DNA from: Saprospiraceae bacterium
GTDB lineage: Bacteria; Bacteroidota; Bacteroidia; Chitinophagales; Saprospiraceae
Direction: 5' to 3'
Assembly (NCBI GenBank): GCA_016714895.1
Contig: JADKBV010000001.1
Coordinates: 1,302,001 to 1,366,000 of the forward strand
Length of the DNA: 64,000 bases
Below, piece after piece: positions 35,406 to 44,656 of the stretch. Numbering within the stretch: the stretch's first letter is position 1; every line of letters starts with the position of its first letter. Position numbers and translations under genes: made by a program. The notes under the pieces are model-generated. The model was not told where the DNA came from. It saw only the letters and a program-made list of their open reading frames with translations, and ran no database searches.

Positions 35406-35796
35406 AAATGATCATGTGTTTTTTTGAATGGTGCGTGGCGGAGACCTCAATTATTGATGCAATTTTTTAAGTCTGCATGATACAGGCGTTTTTTAATCAC
35501 CTGATTTTTTTGATCGTCGTGGAGCAGATCGGAGTCATTTTATGTATTATGTTCGTCGACCACTTGATGACAGAAAAAAACACGGAATGATTGTATGGTG
35601 ATGAAGTTCTGAGTTAAAAATTCTGGGATGGGCTTCAATAAGACGGAGAAGGAAAAGGGTGGTGGGAAAGGGTGGTTATGTATTATATAAATGAGGTAAC
35701 GGTTTGGCATTGGAGCAAAAGTGGATTTCGGAGCATTTCGCCCTTAAAGACAAAATCAATACACCATAAAAGTTGATGCTAGGTAGAATGTTCAAT

Positions 35797-35843
35797 TAAC
35801 CACGTCACCCGCAATTGATCCAAACGCCTGTTATGTGATGTTA
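35797..35843 (-). other. Possible attC-like site D (weak)
   Basis: On the minus strand TAACATCAC...GTGACGTGGTTA begins with the stop codon of the HD-ATPase gene (TAA 35843-35841) and ends in GTTA. Only TAAC/GTTA and TCAC/GTGA pair. Position and ends match the better sites at 40980 and 43314, but the stem is short. Confidence 0.3.
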
Positions 35844-38621
35844 TTTGATTAGATATTGTGATAATTCTTTAAATGCCTCCTTATAAAGTTCCTTACGTTT
35901 CTCTATTGAGTAAGGTATGATAAAATGTTTTTTGATATACTTTTTTAATAATTCATGCAACACATTGCTCTCTTTTGTTCTGTATGCATTAAATGTGATT
36001 TCTTGAATTGAAATAAACTTGTTTAATAATTCTTTGTCAACTTTCTTTATGTCTTTTAGTAAAATTGGCTGTTCTCCAAAGTTGTATATTTTATAAATAG
36101 TATATTTCTCATTTTGCTCTATTATATTGGCACTATCAGTAACATACTTATTAAGTCTTTTTACTCTACTCTTAAATAGTGAATTGTATTTATTAGTCGG
36201 TAGTAATATCATCCCTCCACCTTCAGGTGCTACATTATATTCTTGGTATGTAAGATTAATTTTAGTGTCAAAGTTAAAATCAAATAAACACTCTTTATAT
36301 TTCGAAATATCGATTTCTATTTGATTTTCCTCACTTATTAGTCTAATAAATCTAAAAGTTTCCCTAACACCGTTAATAAAATATTCTGAATCAATAATAA
36401 ACCCATCAGAACCATATATTATTTTTGGATCATGAATAATGTCGAGGTTTTTGCTAAAATGTTTGTTACTTATTTCTGTGTTCAGAAGTTGAGCAATAAA
36501 ATGTTTTGAGGTTTCTGTCATTAATTCCTTTTCAAATGGGAATTCATCGCAATCAATGTCATTTCTATCAAGTTTTACAGGAAAAACACCTTCTTTGTCA
36601 ACAATTAATATGCTCGGCTTTTTTTTAATTAATACTGGAACTTGATAGTATGGGGGAATTGCTTTATTATAATGTTCTGGGTATGAAAATACTTTTGGAT
36701 TATATTTTTCAGTAATTACAATTCCATTACATGCAATCAAATTTGTTTCGTGTCCATATTTTCCTTTTATTCCGTAACTCCATGAAATCTTTTCAAATTC
36801 GCGAGTGGAAAATTCATGAAATAACACATCCTTGATAATATTTGTAAGTATAAGGGGTTCATTGTCTACTGAAAAAGTTATTGTAGGTTCATCAAATAAA
36901 TACCATTTTGACCATTGTATTGATTTATCACCCAATTGTTGAGGATGGGCAATCAATTTATCTCTATTTTCATTATTGATAATTATAGATATAGATGTAC
37001 CAAAATCTTCTTCAGATTTACTTTTTGTAACATTAATAAATTGCGTATCAATAGTTGCTTTAAACGAGTGAGATTCTTTGGAGGATATATTTTTTGTTTT
37101 AACATTAATTTCTTTTCCTAAAAGAAATGAAGCTAAGACGCCAATACCAAATTTTCCGTTACGATTTATTTTCGTTTTTCCTTCTTCGTCTATAAATTTC
37201 TTTTTCCAATCCATACTCTTTCTGAATGAACTTCCAACGTTTAGAAAATAATTGATAATTTCGTCAGAGGACATGCCTTTACCGTTATCTTTTATTAAAA
37301 AAATACTTTGATCATCGTTAATTCTATTTATAGAAACTTCAATTGCAGGAGTATAATTGTAATTCTTTTTTTGATATTCAATTTCCTTTCTCTCAAAACA
37401 AGCATCAATCGCATTCTGCAATAATTCGCGAACACCAAATGTTGGATTATCTCCATATAAAGGAGCAACTAATAATTTGGATAAATTATTATCAACTTTA
37501 AAGGTTATTTTCTCAGGTACATATTCTAGTTTTGCTAAAAACAATTTGTTTTCAAGATTTGAGGAAATTCTCCGAAATTTAATTCCAGGTTTATTAGTAG
37601 GAATAAAACCATATACCTCTCCTAAAATTGCCCAAGATTTATCTAGTTCATATTGTATATCCGATATTAGATTCTTTATTTTTACAAACATTTCACTATT
37701 AGTCGGATTGCAGTCAACATAAATATTTTCTTTGTCTACATTATTGAAGTTTAAAGAATTTATAGATAAATGTGTTGAATTTTCCAATTGAGAAATTGGA
37801 CTGTTAAAGGATTTAAGCTTTAACAAAAATGGGTTTACTCGGCCATTGTCAATCTGTATATAATCAGCAATCCTTAGTATAATCATTAGGTAGATAATAT
37901 TAATACCATGTGGGTTCCTCCAGCTATCATGAGCTATATCATTTAAATAGATAAATGTGTCACGAACATTCATGCTATGACTTCTTGCCAATATTCCCGC
38001 TAATTGCTTTGTTTGTTTATCTAATTTACTGGTGCCAAATTCTATAAGTCCCTTTTCGCTTTTTAATCCAATTAATGAAACCTCCTGTGCAAATCTTCCG
38101 TGATGTCTGCGAATAAATTCACCAATCAATTTTTTATCATACCCTGTTAAATTATCTTTATTTGATAAATCAGGAATAACAAAAGGCATAAGCTCGTCAC
38201 CAAATATATTTTTCTTTTGTATAGAACTAAATCTCTTTACTTCGCTTAAATAGTCATTCCATAATTCTCTCCATGTTTTATCATCGATGACGCTATTTAT
38301 AGAGTAGTCATAATCTCCATTGAGCATTGAATTAAAGGTCGATAACTCAACGTGCATTCCTAAATCATGTAAAATAATGGACAATATTAAAATTGAAACC
38401 TCATTGGAAGTAATATTTTCAAAAGAGTCATCTGATATTATAAACTCTGCAGATTCTAATACCTTTTCAATATGGTTAATTCCGTGATCTGTATATTCTT
38501 CAAAAAAGTATAATTTATTGTCTTTAAATATTGGCTCAAAGGAAGAAATAACATCAAGTACAATTGAGTATGATGTTTGATTTTTAGAAAGAATATCATC
38601 AAATTTTTTTGGTATTTTCAT
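35841..38621 (-). CDS. HD-domain phosphohydrolase fused to GHKL (Hsp90-like) ATPase
   Basis: A 926-residue cytoplasmic protein. The N-terminal HD domain keeps its metal residues: H46 and H50 (TDHGINH), H85-D86 (ILHDLGMH), H173-H174 (RRHHGRF) and an Asp in RIADYIQID. A Bergerat ATP-binding domain follows: ELLQNAIDACFERKE near residue 395, IKDNGKGMS near 447 and GKFGIGVLASF near 492. The C-terminal 350 residues are unrecognised. GHKL ATPases combined with nuclease or phosphohydrolase domains occur in prokaryotic stress and conflict systems; such a role here is inferred. It looks complete, stands as a single gene, and a TATATTTG box is at 38823-38816, 195 bp upstream. Confidence 0.8.
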   Translation of the reverse strand: MKIPKKFDDILSKNQTSYSIVLDVISSFEPIFKDNKLYFFEEYTDHGINHIEKVLESAEFIISDDSFENITSNEVSILILSIILHDLGMHVELSTFNSMLNGDYDYSINSVIDDKTWRELWNDYLSEVKRFSSIQKKNIFGDELMPFVIPDLSNKDNLTGYDKKLIGEFIRRHHGRFAQEVSLIGLKSEKGLIEFGTSKLDKQTKQLAGILARSHSMNVRDTFIYLNDIAHDSWRNPHGINIIYLMIILRIADYIQIDNGRVNPFLLKLKSFNSPISQLENSTHLSINSLNFNNVDKENIYVDCNPTNSEMFVKIKNLISDIQYELDKSWAILGEVYGFIPTNKPGIKFRRISSNLENKLFLAKLEYVPEKITFKVDNNLSKLLVAPLYGDNPTFGVRELLQNAIDACFERKEIEYQKKNYNYTPAIEVSINRINDDQSIFLIKDNGKGMSSDEIINYFLNVGSSFRKSMDWKKKFIDEEGKTKINRNGKFGIGVLASFLLGKEINVKTKNISSKESHSFKATIDTQFINVTKSKSEEDFGTSISIIINNENRDKLIAHPQQLGDKSIQWSKWYLFDEPTITFSVDNEPLILTNIIKDVLFHEFSTREFEKISWSYGIKGKYGHETNLIACNGIVITEKYNPKVFSYPEHYNKAIPPYYQVPVLIKKKPSILIVDKEGVFPVKLDRNDIDCDEFPFEKELMTETSKHFIAQLLNTEISNKHFSKNLDIIHDPKIIYGSDGFIIDSEYFINGVRETFRFIRLISEENQIEIDISKYKECLFDFNFDTKINLTYQEYNVAPEGGGMILLPTNKYNSLFKSRVKRLNKYVTDSANIIEQNEKYTIYKIYNFGEQPILLKDIKKVDKELLNKFISIQEITFNAYRTKESNVLHELLKKYIKKHFIIPYSIEKRKELYKEAFKELSQYLIK

Positions 38622-38937
38622 ATCAATCGGTTTTCTATAATAATATAAAGTAACGTGTAGGTCTCATGGTCATCTTTAAACGTTTGTTTAAAACTCATAA
38701 ATAACGGTAACTCCCCTTTTCCCTCTCCATAAAAAATTGATGTACCATACAGAAAATTTCTACTTACCATTTTGAACTTATGTTTTTATATGTTTATCCC
38801 TATCCTTACAGAAGACAAATATAAAAGATAATTTTATCTGAAAGTAGATTTTGAGGAAAAAAGTGGAAAATTGGGGTGTGGTTGGGCAAGTTGCTGTCTG
38901 AATCACGGAGTTGAGAAGTTTTAAGAAAATTCAGTAA

Positions 38938-38960
38938 GGCACCAGTTACAAACTGGCGCC
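38938..38960 (-). repeat. REP-like hairpin, CCAGTT/AACTGG type
   Basis: CCAGTT-ACA-AACTGG forms a 6-bp stem, extended by GGC/GCC with one mismatch. It is preceded on the plus strand by GGAGTTGAGAAGTTTTAAGA, part of a 75-bp extended repeat. It follows the 3' end of the gene at 38975. The 353-bp gap 38622-38974 holds this repeat and a TATATTTG box only. Confidence 0.85.
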
Positions 38961-38974
38961 AGCGTGGGGAGAGA

Positions 38975-39637
38975 CTACTCGATTCTCATCATTTTTAATT
39001 TTTCTAAATTATTCAATAATTCAGGTAAATAGGATTTAATGTCTTCTAATTGTGCCGCATATGGACCTATAAATCGTTCAGAATACCAATTTTCAACATA
39101 ATTCCGATAATCATCATATTCCAAATCATTCGTAATAGCTAAAATAGCTAATTTTCTTAGTTTCGATGGCATTCTTAAAAATTCGCCCACTTCATTTTCT
39201 TCTTTGAGTTGTTTGACCTTATCTCTTATTTTTTGAACCGAATTGTATTGATCCCAAAACAGCATACCTGTTTTTATCGAAACTTTCAATTCATTGCTGA
39301 TTACAGAAACACCTTTAAATGACAAATCATGTTCTTCAAAATTTGCAAAGAGACGTCCTGATTGAATTGTATGATAAATGTATTGTTTTAAATCTCTACT
39401 TTTATGAACTTTTCGAAACTCATCTTCAACAGTTTTGATTTCCACCCACGAACTGAAGGAGTTATCTAAATATAAACATCCTCCTCTATTGTCAAAAGAA
39501 TATACTAAATAATTATTGAGTGTCTTATTTTCCTCCTTGAAAATTAAATTCTTTGTTTTTACCTCAACTGTTAATTCCAAAGAGTTTGACTTTAGATATT
39601 CTTCAAACATTATCTTTATTTCTTTTGCGTTTGCCAT
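38975..39637 (-). CDS. Cassette-type gene of unknown function (copy 1)
   Basis: A 220-residue soluble, mixed alpha/beta protein; no family recognised. It starts MANAKEIKIMFEEYL and contains SFDNRGGCLYLDNSFSSWVEIK. A paralogue at 42625-43284 is about 96 percent identical, with substitutions spread evenly (for example S to A in RMPSK, E to Y in EENEV). The shared sequence starts at TATCATCATTAAAAAA, just before the ATG, and the two copies have different upstream neighbours. This pattern is typical of cassette recombination. Confidence 0.7.
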   Translation of the reverse strand: MANAKEIKIMFEEYLKSNSLELTVEVKTKNLIFKEENKTLNNYLVYSFDNRGGCLYLDNSFSSWVEIKTVEDEFRKVHKSRDLKQYIYHTIQSGRLFANFEEHDLSFKGVSVISNELKVSIKTGMLFWDQYNSVQKIRDKVKQLKEENEVGEFLRMPSKLRKLAILAITNDLEYDDYRNYVENWYSERFIGPYAAQLEDIKSYLPELLNNLEKLKMMRIE

Positions 39638-39662
39638 TGGTTGTTTTATTTTTTAATGATGA

Positions 39663-39720
39663 TAGCGGTGATGATAAGAGGAGGAGTGACGAAGGAGCTC
39701 TTACTTCATATCTAATGTTA
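39663..39720 (-). other. Possible attC-like site C (weak)
   Basis: On the minus strand it runs from TAACATTAGATATGAAG to CTCTTATCATCACCGCTA. The inner AAGAG/CTCTT arm pairs well but the outer box reads GCTA in place of GTTA. It lies 15 bp after the stop of the barrel gene and 26 bp before the next ATG. Confidence 0.3.
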
Positions 39721-39735
39721 ATTGTATTTTTTACC

Positions 39736-40395
39736 CTACAACGAATAAACTATTCCCCAATTTAGTAGAACTAAATCATAGCTTATTTTCGGATGCCATC
39801 TATTTTGTAATTCACTTTGTCCAAACTTTGCGTATGACATTCTAAACTCTACACCAATTTTATCCCACATATATTGAACTGCTCCACCCATTTTCAGACC
39901 TACTGGTTTAGATTTTGGCAATAGAACCGTATTGCTAGTGCTGTAAGAATTTGCAATATCAGAACTAAAAAGGACTCCTCCGGTAAATTTCAATGTCAAA
40001 GATTTATAATCATACCTATACTCAGGTAAGACCCCTAAATATATTTTTTGATTCGTCAGGTAGGTGACCCTTGTAGTATTTTTTTCTCCGAACCCTTCAT
40101 CATACTTATAACTTGCCGAAAAAAATGAATTTGTTTTAATGAAGCCAATTTCTGTTTTTAAGTACCAATTTTTATTTCCGATTGGACTAGTTATGCCTAT
40201 ATTAAAATTAGAATTATCAAAAGCTTGAAACTCTGAATCGTCATCTGAATTCACATCTGATGTATGATGGAAATTTACGTTTGATAGATGTACTCCAATT
40301 CCAAAATCAATTTCTACCTTTTGTGCATTAAGTGAATTTAGAATTCCAATAGTTAATAGGAAGCAAAGAGTTATATGTTTTATTTTCGTGTTCAT
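39736..40395 (-). CDS. Outer-membrane beta-barrel protein (porin-like), cassette-type
   Basis: A 219-residue protein with signal peptide (ending LNSLNAQ), then eight-to-ten beta strands ending in LLNWGIVYSL. Segments GVLPEYRYDYKSLTLKFTGGVLF and GLKMGGAVQYMW are typical of small Bacteroidota barrels. The function is unknown. Its ATG is 22 bp from the 351-bp block boundary. Confidence 0.75.
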   Translation of the reverse strand: MNTKIKHITLCFLLTIGILNSLNAQKVEIDFGIGVHLSNVNFHHTSDVNSDDDSEFQAFDNSNFNIGITSPIGNKNWYLKTEIGFIKTNSFFSASYKYDEGFGEKNTTRVTYLTNQKIYLGVLPEYRYDYKSLTLKFTGGVLFSSDIANSYSTSNTVLLPKSKPVGLKMGGAVQYMWDKIGVEFRMSYAKFGQSELQNRWHPKISYDLVLLNWGIVYSL

Positions 40396-40417
40396 TTTTT
40401 AAGTTTTTAATTACAAT

Positions 40418-40768
40418 TAACTTGATACTATACGCAATAAAATGTTAGCAACTTTCGGTTTTTCAACCTTTGGCACCCTCCATTTGCACAGGAATACGAT
40501 AAGGTAAACCGTTTATAAATCGGGACCACCCTCTCCAAAAATAAAAAACCTGGTTCAAAAAAATCGCTTCTATCCATATCACTGCCTTATGATACAACAA
40601 ATCTAAAAAAGATTTTGGTTTGGTGGAGGAGTTTTTATATAATTTTGAAAAAAGAATACATATTTTTCGGAACCATAAACTTTTGCAAAAAATCATTTTT
40701 AAAAGGAACTGAAGGCGGGCTCGAATAAAGCCAAAGTAGGTTGTGGCAAAAAATGGGGTGGAAAGTGG
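40418..40768 (-). repeat. 351-bp block L, copy 1
   Basis: Four copies are seen: 40418-40768, 41810-42160, 44038-44388 and 46305-46655. Each ends next to a minus-strand gene with TAACTTGATACTATACGC (minus: ...ATCAAGTTA), and the ATG follows after 14-25 nt. A CAAAAATA (minus TATTTTTG, -7-like) is conserved inside, at 40536-40543 here. Open frames in the block differ between copies, so it is likely noncoding and may carry a promoter. Confidence 0.85.
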
Positions 40769-40958
40769 AGAGGCAGGGTAAGGTTGTTGTGTGAACTTCG
40801 GAATTGGGAAGTTTTTGATAATTCAGTAAGGCACCAGTTACAAACTGGCGCCAGCGTGGGGTTTCTTTTAGATACTCTGATACTTCTTTTGGAACAGAAT
40901 TTTTTGTATTACAGCTTGATAATACTATGTATAAACCTATGTAATAAACAATTTTCAT
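40635..40958 (-). pseudogene. Truncated lipoprotein gene (copy 1), cut by REP repeat
   Basis: The lipoprotein start MKIVYYIGLYIVLSSC (Cys 16) and about 34 codons are followed by the REP repeat (PRWRQFVTGA). The frame then continues into unrelated intergenic sequence. Only 40857-40958 derives from the original gene. The ATG lies 21 nt after the attC-like site. An identical truncated copy lies at 45224-45454 with a different tail. Confidence 0.65.
40830..40852 (-). repeat. REP-like hairpin, CCAGTT/AACTGG type
   Basis: GGCA-CCAGTT-ACA-AACTGG-CGCC as at 38938. The 4.5-kb-distant copy at 45326 marks the left boundary of a near-identical duplication. Confidence 0.85.
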
Positions 40959-40979
40959 CTGCTACTGTTAAATTACCGC

Positions 40980-41040
40980 TAACGTTTTGTGTATGTTGCT
41001 TAGCTGCGTTTAGCAGCTATGAACATCATACACATTGTTA
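40980..41040 (-). other. attC-like recombination site (copy A1)
   Basis: On the minus strand: TAACAATGTGTATG ... CATACACAAAACGTTA. Three stems pair (TAAC/GTTA; TGTGTATG/CATACACA, 8 bp; TAGCTGC/GCAGCTA, 7 bp) separated by unequal internal loops, the architecture of integron attC sites. The first TAA is the stop codon of the CPBP gene, and the next ATG is 21 nt past the GTTA box. Recombination activity is inferred. Confidence 0.6.
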
Positions 41041-41784
41041 CCTGCTTTGGAATAAAATCAAAACAATAATTGGCAAAGCATTTATCAAACTATGAGATAA
41101 AATTGACATAAGAATGCTGCCATTTTTGATAGTCATCCAACCCAACAACAATCCTATTACAGATGTTTGTATAAATTCAAACCAATTTTGGTGAATATTC
41201 CAGTTAGTGGATATGTGAAGAGAGTGACCAAAGCCAAACAGGATTGAAGTAATTAATAATGCAGGATTTCCAAGATTTATAGAGCCAACATTAAGTTTCG
41301 ATTTCAATGAATTTGACAAGAGCCCAAGCATTATTCCCCTAAATGCTAATTCTTCATCAAGACCTGGCATTGTAGATTGAAATAATAAATCTTCCAATTT
41401 TGTTGCTGAATTTTTTCCAAAAAAAAAGGCTGATGCAATAGTCAAAAGAAAGACAATAATTACTATGAATTTCTTAGGCTTTAATGAGTTGTCATTCTGC
41501 TTAAAAGTAACATAATTATGGTTTGCAAGTGATTCTCTAAACATAAAATAAAATACTATTGATCCTATTAATGCATATATTTTCCCCGCCCAATTCCAAT
41601 TGCTTTCGATAATTCTTAATTCTGGAATCCAATTTGGTATGGCAAGTAAGCTTGTATGAAAAAAAAAGTATGAAACAAATAGAAAAAGGTATTTCCATTT
41701 ATTTCCAGCCTTATTTAGCGCTATAACTATAAGCGGAGTAATTACGATTAATTCAATAATCAGGGTAAAAATTAGTTTTGCCAC
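41038..41784 (-). CDS. CPBP-family intramembrane metalloprotease (CAAX/Abi type), cassette-borne
   Basis: A 248-residue protein with about seven membrane helices. The CPBP motifs are present: DEELAFRG (Glu-Glu-x3-Arg, about residue 140), FGFGHSLH and SHSLINAL. Family members are Abi-like proteases involved in peptide maturation, bacteriocin immunity or signalling; the target here is unknown. The stop codon is part of the attC-like site and the ATG is 25 nt from block L2. A near-identical copy with a frameshift is at 45534-46279. Confidence 0.85.
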   Translation of the reverse strand: MAKLIFTLIIELIVITPLIVIALNKAGNKWKYLFLFVSYFFFHTSLLAIPNWIPELRIIESNWNWAGKIYALIGSIVFYFMFRESLANHNYVTFKQNDNSLKPKKFIVIIVFLLTIASAFFFGKNSATKLEDLLFQSTMPGLDEELAFRGIMLGLLSNSLKSKLNVGSINLGNPALLITSILFGFGHSLHISTNWNIHQNWFEFIQTSVIGLLLGWMTIKNGSILMSILSHSLINALPIIVLILFQSR

Positions 41785-41809
41785 ATTATATCATTTCTAA
41801 ATTTGCAGT

Positions 41810-42160
41810 TAACTTGATACTATACGCCATAAAATGTAAGCAACTTTCGGGTTTTCCAACCTTTGGCAGCCTCCATTTGCACAGGAATAAGATAAGGTAA
41901 ACCGTTTATAAATTGAGAACTCCCTCTCCAAAAATAAAAAACCTGGTTCAAAAAAATCGCTTCTATCCATATCACTGCCTTATGATACAACAAAACTAAA
42001 AAAGATTTTGGTTTGGTGGAGGAGTTTTTATATAATTTTGAAAAAAGAATAAATATTTGTCGGAAACATAAACTTTTACAAAAAATCCTTTTAAAAGGAA
42101 CTGAACGCAGGCTCGATAAAAGCCAAGGTAGGTTGTGGCAAAAAATGGGGTGGAAAGTGG
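41810..42160 (-). repeat. 351-bp block L, copy 2
   Basis: See 40418-40768. It differs from copy 4 mainly in its gene-distal half. From 42161 to 42520 is unannotated sequence, with a small GTCCGGGACT-type inverted repeat near 42330 but no gene. Confidence 0.85.
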
Positions 42161-42530
42161 GTTGTTTAACTGTTTAACTGTTTCGATGCTTCGCACGATG
42201 GGACGATAATCTCAAGGGTGGACCCTTCTCAGACTCAATCTTAGCATTAACCTTAACTATTGTTTTATTTGTATAATGGTAACGATGCTGCTCAAGAATG
42301 TCGACCATGCCGGCCTGCTTTGTCCGTGTTTAACCCCGACCCTGAAGGGAGTCCCGGACAAAGCCGGCCTCGGTGGCACAAATAAACTGAATTCAAAATA
42401 CTGAAATCCATTTTTGTCGCACCCTTTAGGGATTTGGGGTAAACGACAAAAATGAACCGAAATTAATGTTTGATAAACCATAGAAAACCAGCATCGGTGA
42501 TTTGAATGAAACATTCAGAGATTATCGTAT

Positions 42531-42547
42531 CGCAGTTACAAACTGCG
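42531..42547 (-). repeat. REP-like hairpin, CGCAGTT/AACTGCG type
   Basis: CGCAGTT-ACA-AACTGCG is a perfect 7-bp stem, within TATCGCAG...GACAATCAGGG. It is a variant arm sequence of the same hairpin. Confidence 0.85.
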
Positions 42548-42586
42548 ACAATCAGGGAGTTGAGAAGTTTTAAGATAATTCAGTGA

Positions 42587-42609
42587 GGCACCAGTTACAA
42601 ACTGGCGCC
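42587..42609 (-). repeat. REP-like hairpin, CCAGTT/AACTGG type
   Basis: This is the same element as at 38938; it follows the 3' end of the gene copy at 42625. Confidence 0.85.
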
Positions 42610-42624
42610 AGCGTGGGGCCGAGA

Positions 42625-43284
42625 CTACTCGATTCTCATTATTTTTAATTTTTCTAAATTATTCAATAATTCAGGTAAATAGGATTTAATGTCTTCTAAT
42701 TGTGCCGCATATGGACCTATAAATTGTTCAGAATACCAATTTTCAACATAATTCCGATAATCATCATATTCCAAATCATTCGTAATGGCTAAAATCGCTA
42801 ATTTTCTTAGTTTCGCTGGCATTCTTAAAAATTCGCCCACTTCATATTCTTCTTTGAGTTGTTTGACCTTATCTCTTATTTTTTGAACCGAATTGTATTG
42901 ATCCCAAAACAGCATACCTGTTTTTATCGAAACTTTCAATTCTTTGCTGATTACAGAAACACCTTTAAATGACAAATCATGTTCTTCAAAATTTGCAAAG
43001 AGACGACCTGATTGAATTGTATGATAAATGTATTGCTTTATATCTCTACTTTTATGAACTTTTCGAAACTCATCTTCAACAGTTTTGATTTCCACCCACG
43101 AGCTGAAGGAGTTATCTAAATATAAACATCCCCCTCTATTGTCAAAAGAATATACTAAATAATTATTGAGTGTTTTATTTTCCTTCTTGAAAATTAAATT
43201 CTTTGTTTTTACATCAACTGTTAATTCCAAAGAGTTCGACTTTAGATATTCTTCAAACATTATCTTTATTTCTTTTGCGTTTGG
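42625..43284 (-). CDS. Cassette-type gene of unknown function (copy 2)
   Basis: This is about 96 percent identical to the 38975 gene. I choose the start MPNAKEIKIM (43284), which matches copy 1; the longer frame from 43326 would start within the attC-like site. It begins 29 nt after the GTTA box at 43314. No function is recognised. The copy is complete. Confidence 0.7.
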   Translation of the reverse strand, partial: PNAKEIKIMFEEYLKSNSLELTVDVKTKNLIFKKENKTLNNYLVYSFDNRGGCLYLDNSFSSWVEIKTVEDEFRKVHKSRDIKQYIYHTIQSGRLFANFEEHDLSFKGVSVISKELKVSIKTGMLFWDQYNSVQKIRDKVKQLKEEYEVGEFLRMPAKLRKLAILAITNDLEYDDYRNYVENWYSEQFIGPYAAQLEDIKSYLPELLNNLEKLKIMRIE

Positions 43285-43313
43285 CATTGGTTGTGTTATT
43301 TTTTTAATGATGA

Positions 43314-43375
43314 TAACGTCCCTCATAGACGCCGATGCCGTCGAATGGAGGCAATGGTCGTTCTATGAATTGTTA
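43314..43375 (-). other. attC-like recombination site B
   Basis: On the minus strand it starts TAACAATTCATAGAACG and ends GTCTATGAGGGACGTTA. TAAC/GTTA and TCATAGA/TCTATGA (7 bp) pair, then CG/CG and GCC/GGC with extrahelical bases, over 62 nt. It lies 11 bp after the stop of the 89-residue gene. TAACAA...ACGTTA ends match those of site A, although the inner sequence differs. Confidence 0.58.
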
Positions 43376-43386
43376 TCTGCTTTTTT

Positions 43387-43656
43387 TCATTCATTTTCCA
43401 TCAAGTATTTTGAGATAAACTTCATTTTTTCATTCTTTCCTGAGACTTTAAAGTTTGCTAAACTTTTGTCAGAATACAAAGGTTCTAACCTTTCAATTAA
43501 AGCCTTTCTATATTCAATTGGACTTTCATTAAAATAATATTCAATTGTTTTAGATTCAATTTTTTCAGTAAATCCAATAAAACCAGTATCCAAATCAATA
43601 ATTGCTTGAACCTTTCTTTTATCTAAATATAAATCAATAGGAATTTGAAATATCAT
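43387..43656 (-). CDS. Small cassette-type protein of unknown function
   Basis: An 89-residue soluble protein (MIFQIPIDLYLDKRKVQAII...), charged in the C-terminal half. No family is recognised. It ends 11 bp before an attC-like site and begins 55 bp after the small membrane-protein gene, so the two may form one cassette or pair. Confidence 0.55.
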   Translation of the reverse strand: MIFQIPIDLYLDKRKVQAIIDLDTGFIGFTEKIESKTIEYYFNESPIEYRKALIERLEPLYSDKSLANFKVSGKNEKMKFISKYLMENE

Positions 43657-43711
43657 TTTTTTAATCTGTTTCTGCTTTGAAATTCATTTAAGATTTAGGT
43701 GTTTAACTCAT

Positions 43712-44023
43712 TTAGTAATTCATAACTATACTCATTCTTATTATTTGCCATATCCATAAGATAAGTATCGGTAAAACTAAAAGAACACTATAAAATTTGG
43801 CTTTTTTAATTTCGATATTAGGTTTCCTGACCAATACAGTTAAGGCACAGATTAATGATATTAATGTTGATGGAAAAAAGAAGAAGATATTGAACCCAAA
43901 ATTATGAGGTGCATATCCTGGTCTTATTCCAAATAGTTCAAAGCGACATTCATTTATCATTAGTGTAATGAATAAAAGTCCAGTTGCAAATATTGGTAAT
44001 ATGTAATATTTATTGAATTTCAT
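43712..44023 (-). CDS. Small membrane protein of unknown function
   Basis: A 103-residue protein with three hydrophobic segments (about 8-24, 46-64 and 78-95) and a short periplasmic loop with ECRFELFGIRPGY. No family is recognised. It is the first gene after block L3, whose boundary is 14 nt from the ATG. Confidence 0.6.
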   Translation of the reverse strand: MKFNKYYILPIFATGLLFITLMINECRFELFGIRPGYAPHNFGFNIFFFFPSTLISLICALTVLVRKPNIEIKKAKFYSVLLVLPILILWIWQIIRMSIVMNY

Positions 44024-44037
44024 TTCTCATAATTGCA

Positions 44038-44388
44038 TAACTTGATACTATACGCAATAAAATGTTAGCAACTTTCGGGTTTTTCAACCTTTGACAGCCT
44101 CCATTTGCACAGGAATACGATAAGGTAAACCGTTTATAAATCGGGACCACCCTCTCCAAAAATAAAAAACCTGGTTCAAAAAAATCGCTTCTATCCATAT
44201 CACTGCCTTATGATACAACAAAACTAAAAAAGATTTTGGTTTGGTGGAGGAGTTTTTATATAATTTTGAAAAAAGAATAAATATTTGTCGGAACCATAAA
44301 CTTCTATTAAAATCATTTTTAAAAGGAACTGAAGGCAGGATTGTCAAAAGTCAAAGTAGGTTGTGGCAGTAAGAGGGTGGAAAGTGGG
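44038..44388 (-). repeat. 351-bp block L, copy 3
   Basis: See 40418-40768. A 180-bp tail (44390-44565, with TTTAGAGACTTTTAAACCCTAA) recurs after copy 4 (46645-46840). Confidence 0.85.
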
Positions 44389-44537
44389 TTTTGGGTTATC
44401 AGTGACTTGAATATTTTGTTCATAGTTAAAAGTTAAAGGTTTAGAGACTTTTAAACCCTAAACCATCCCTACGACCTGTGATTCTTTTTGTTTTACCTGT
44501 TCGGTGGTTTGAATGATACATTCAGAGATTATCGTAT

Positions 44538-44554
44538 CGCAGTTACAAACTGCG
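44538..44554 (-). repeat. REP-like hairpin, CGCAGTT/AACTGCG type
   Basis: A perfect 7-bp stem with ACA loop, followed by ACAATCGGGG. Confidence 0.85.
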
Positions 44555-44619
44555 ACAATCGGGGCAGGACAAGTTGCTGACTGAATCAGGGAATTGAGAA
44601 GTTTTGGAAAATTTAGTTG

Positions 44620-44642
44620 GGCACCAGTAACAAACTGGCGCC
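44620..44642 (-). repeat. REP-like hairpin, CCAGT/ACTGG type
   Basis: This has the same variant as 24763 (CCAGTAACAAACTGG), 15 bp after the gene stop at 44657. Confidence 0.85.
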
Positions 44643-44656
44643 AGCGTAGGGTTCAT

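Noticed and set aside
40463..40696. Open frame inside block L (copies 1 and 3)
   Set aside because: In copies 2 and 4 this frame is interrupted, so there is no protein-level conservation.
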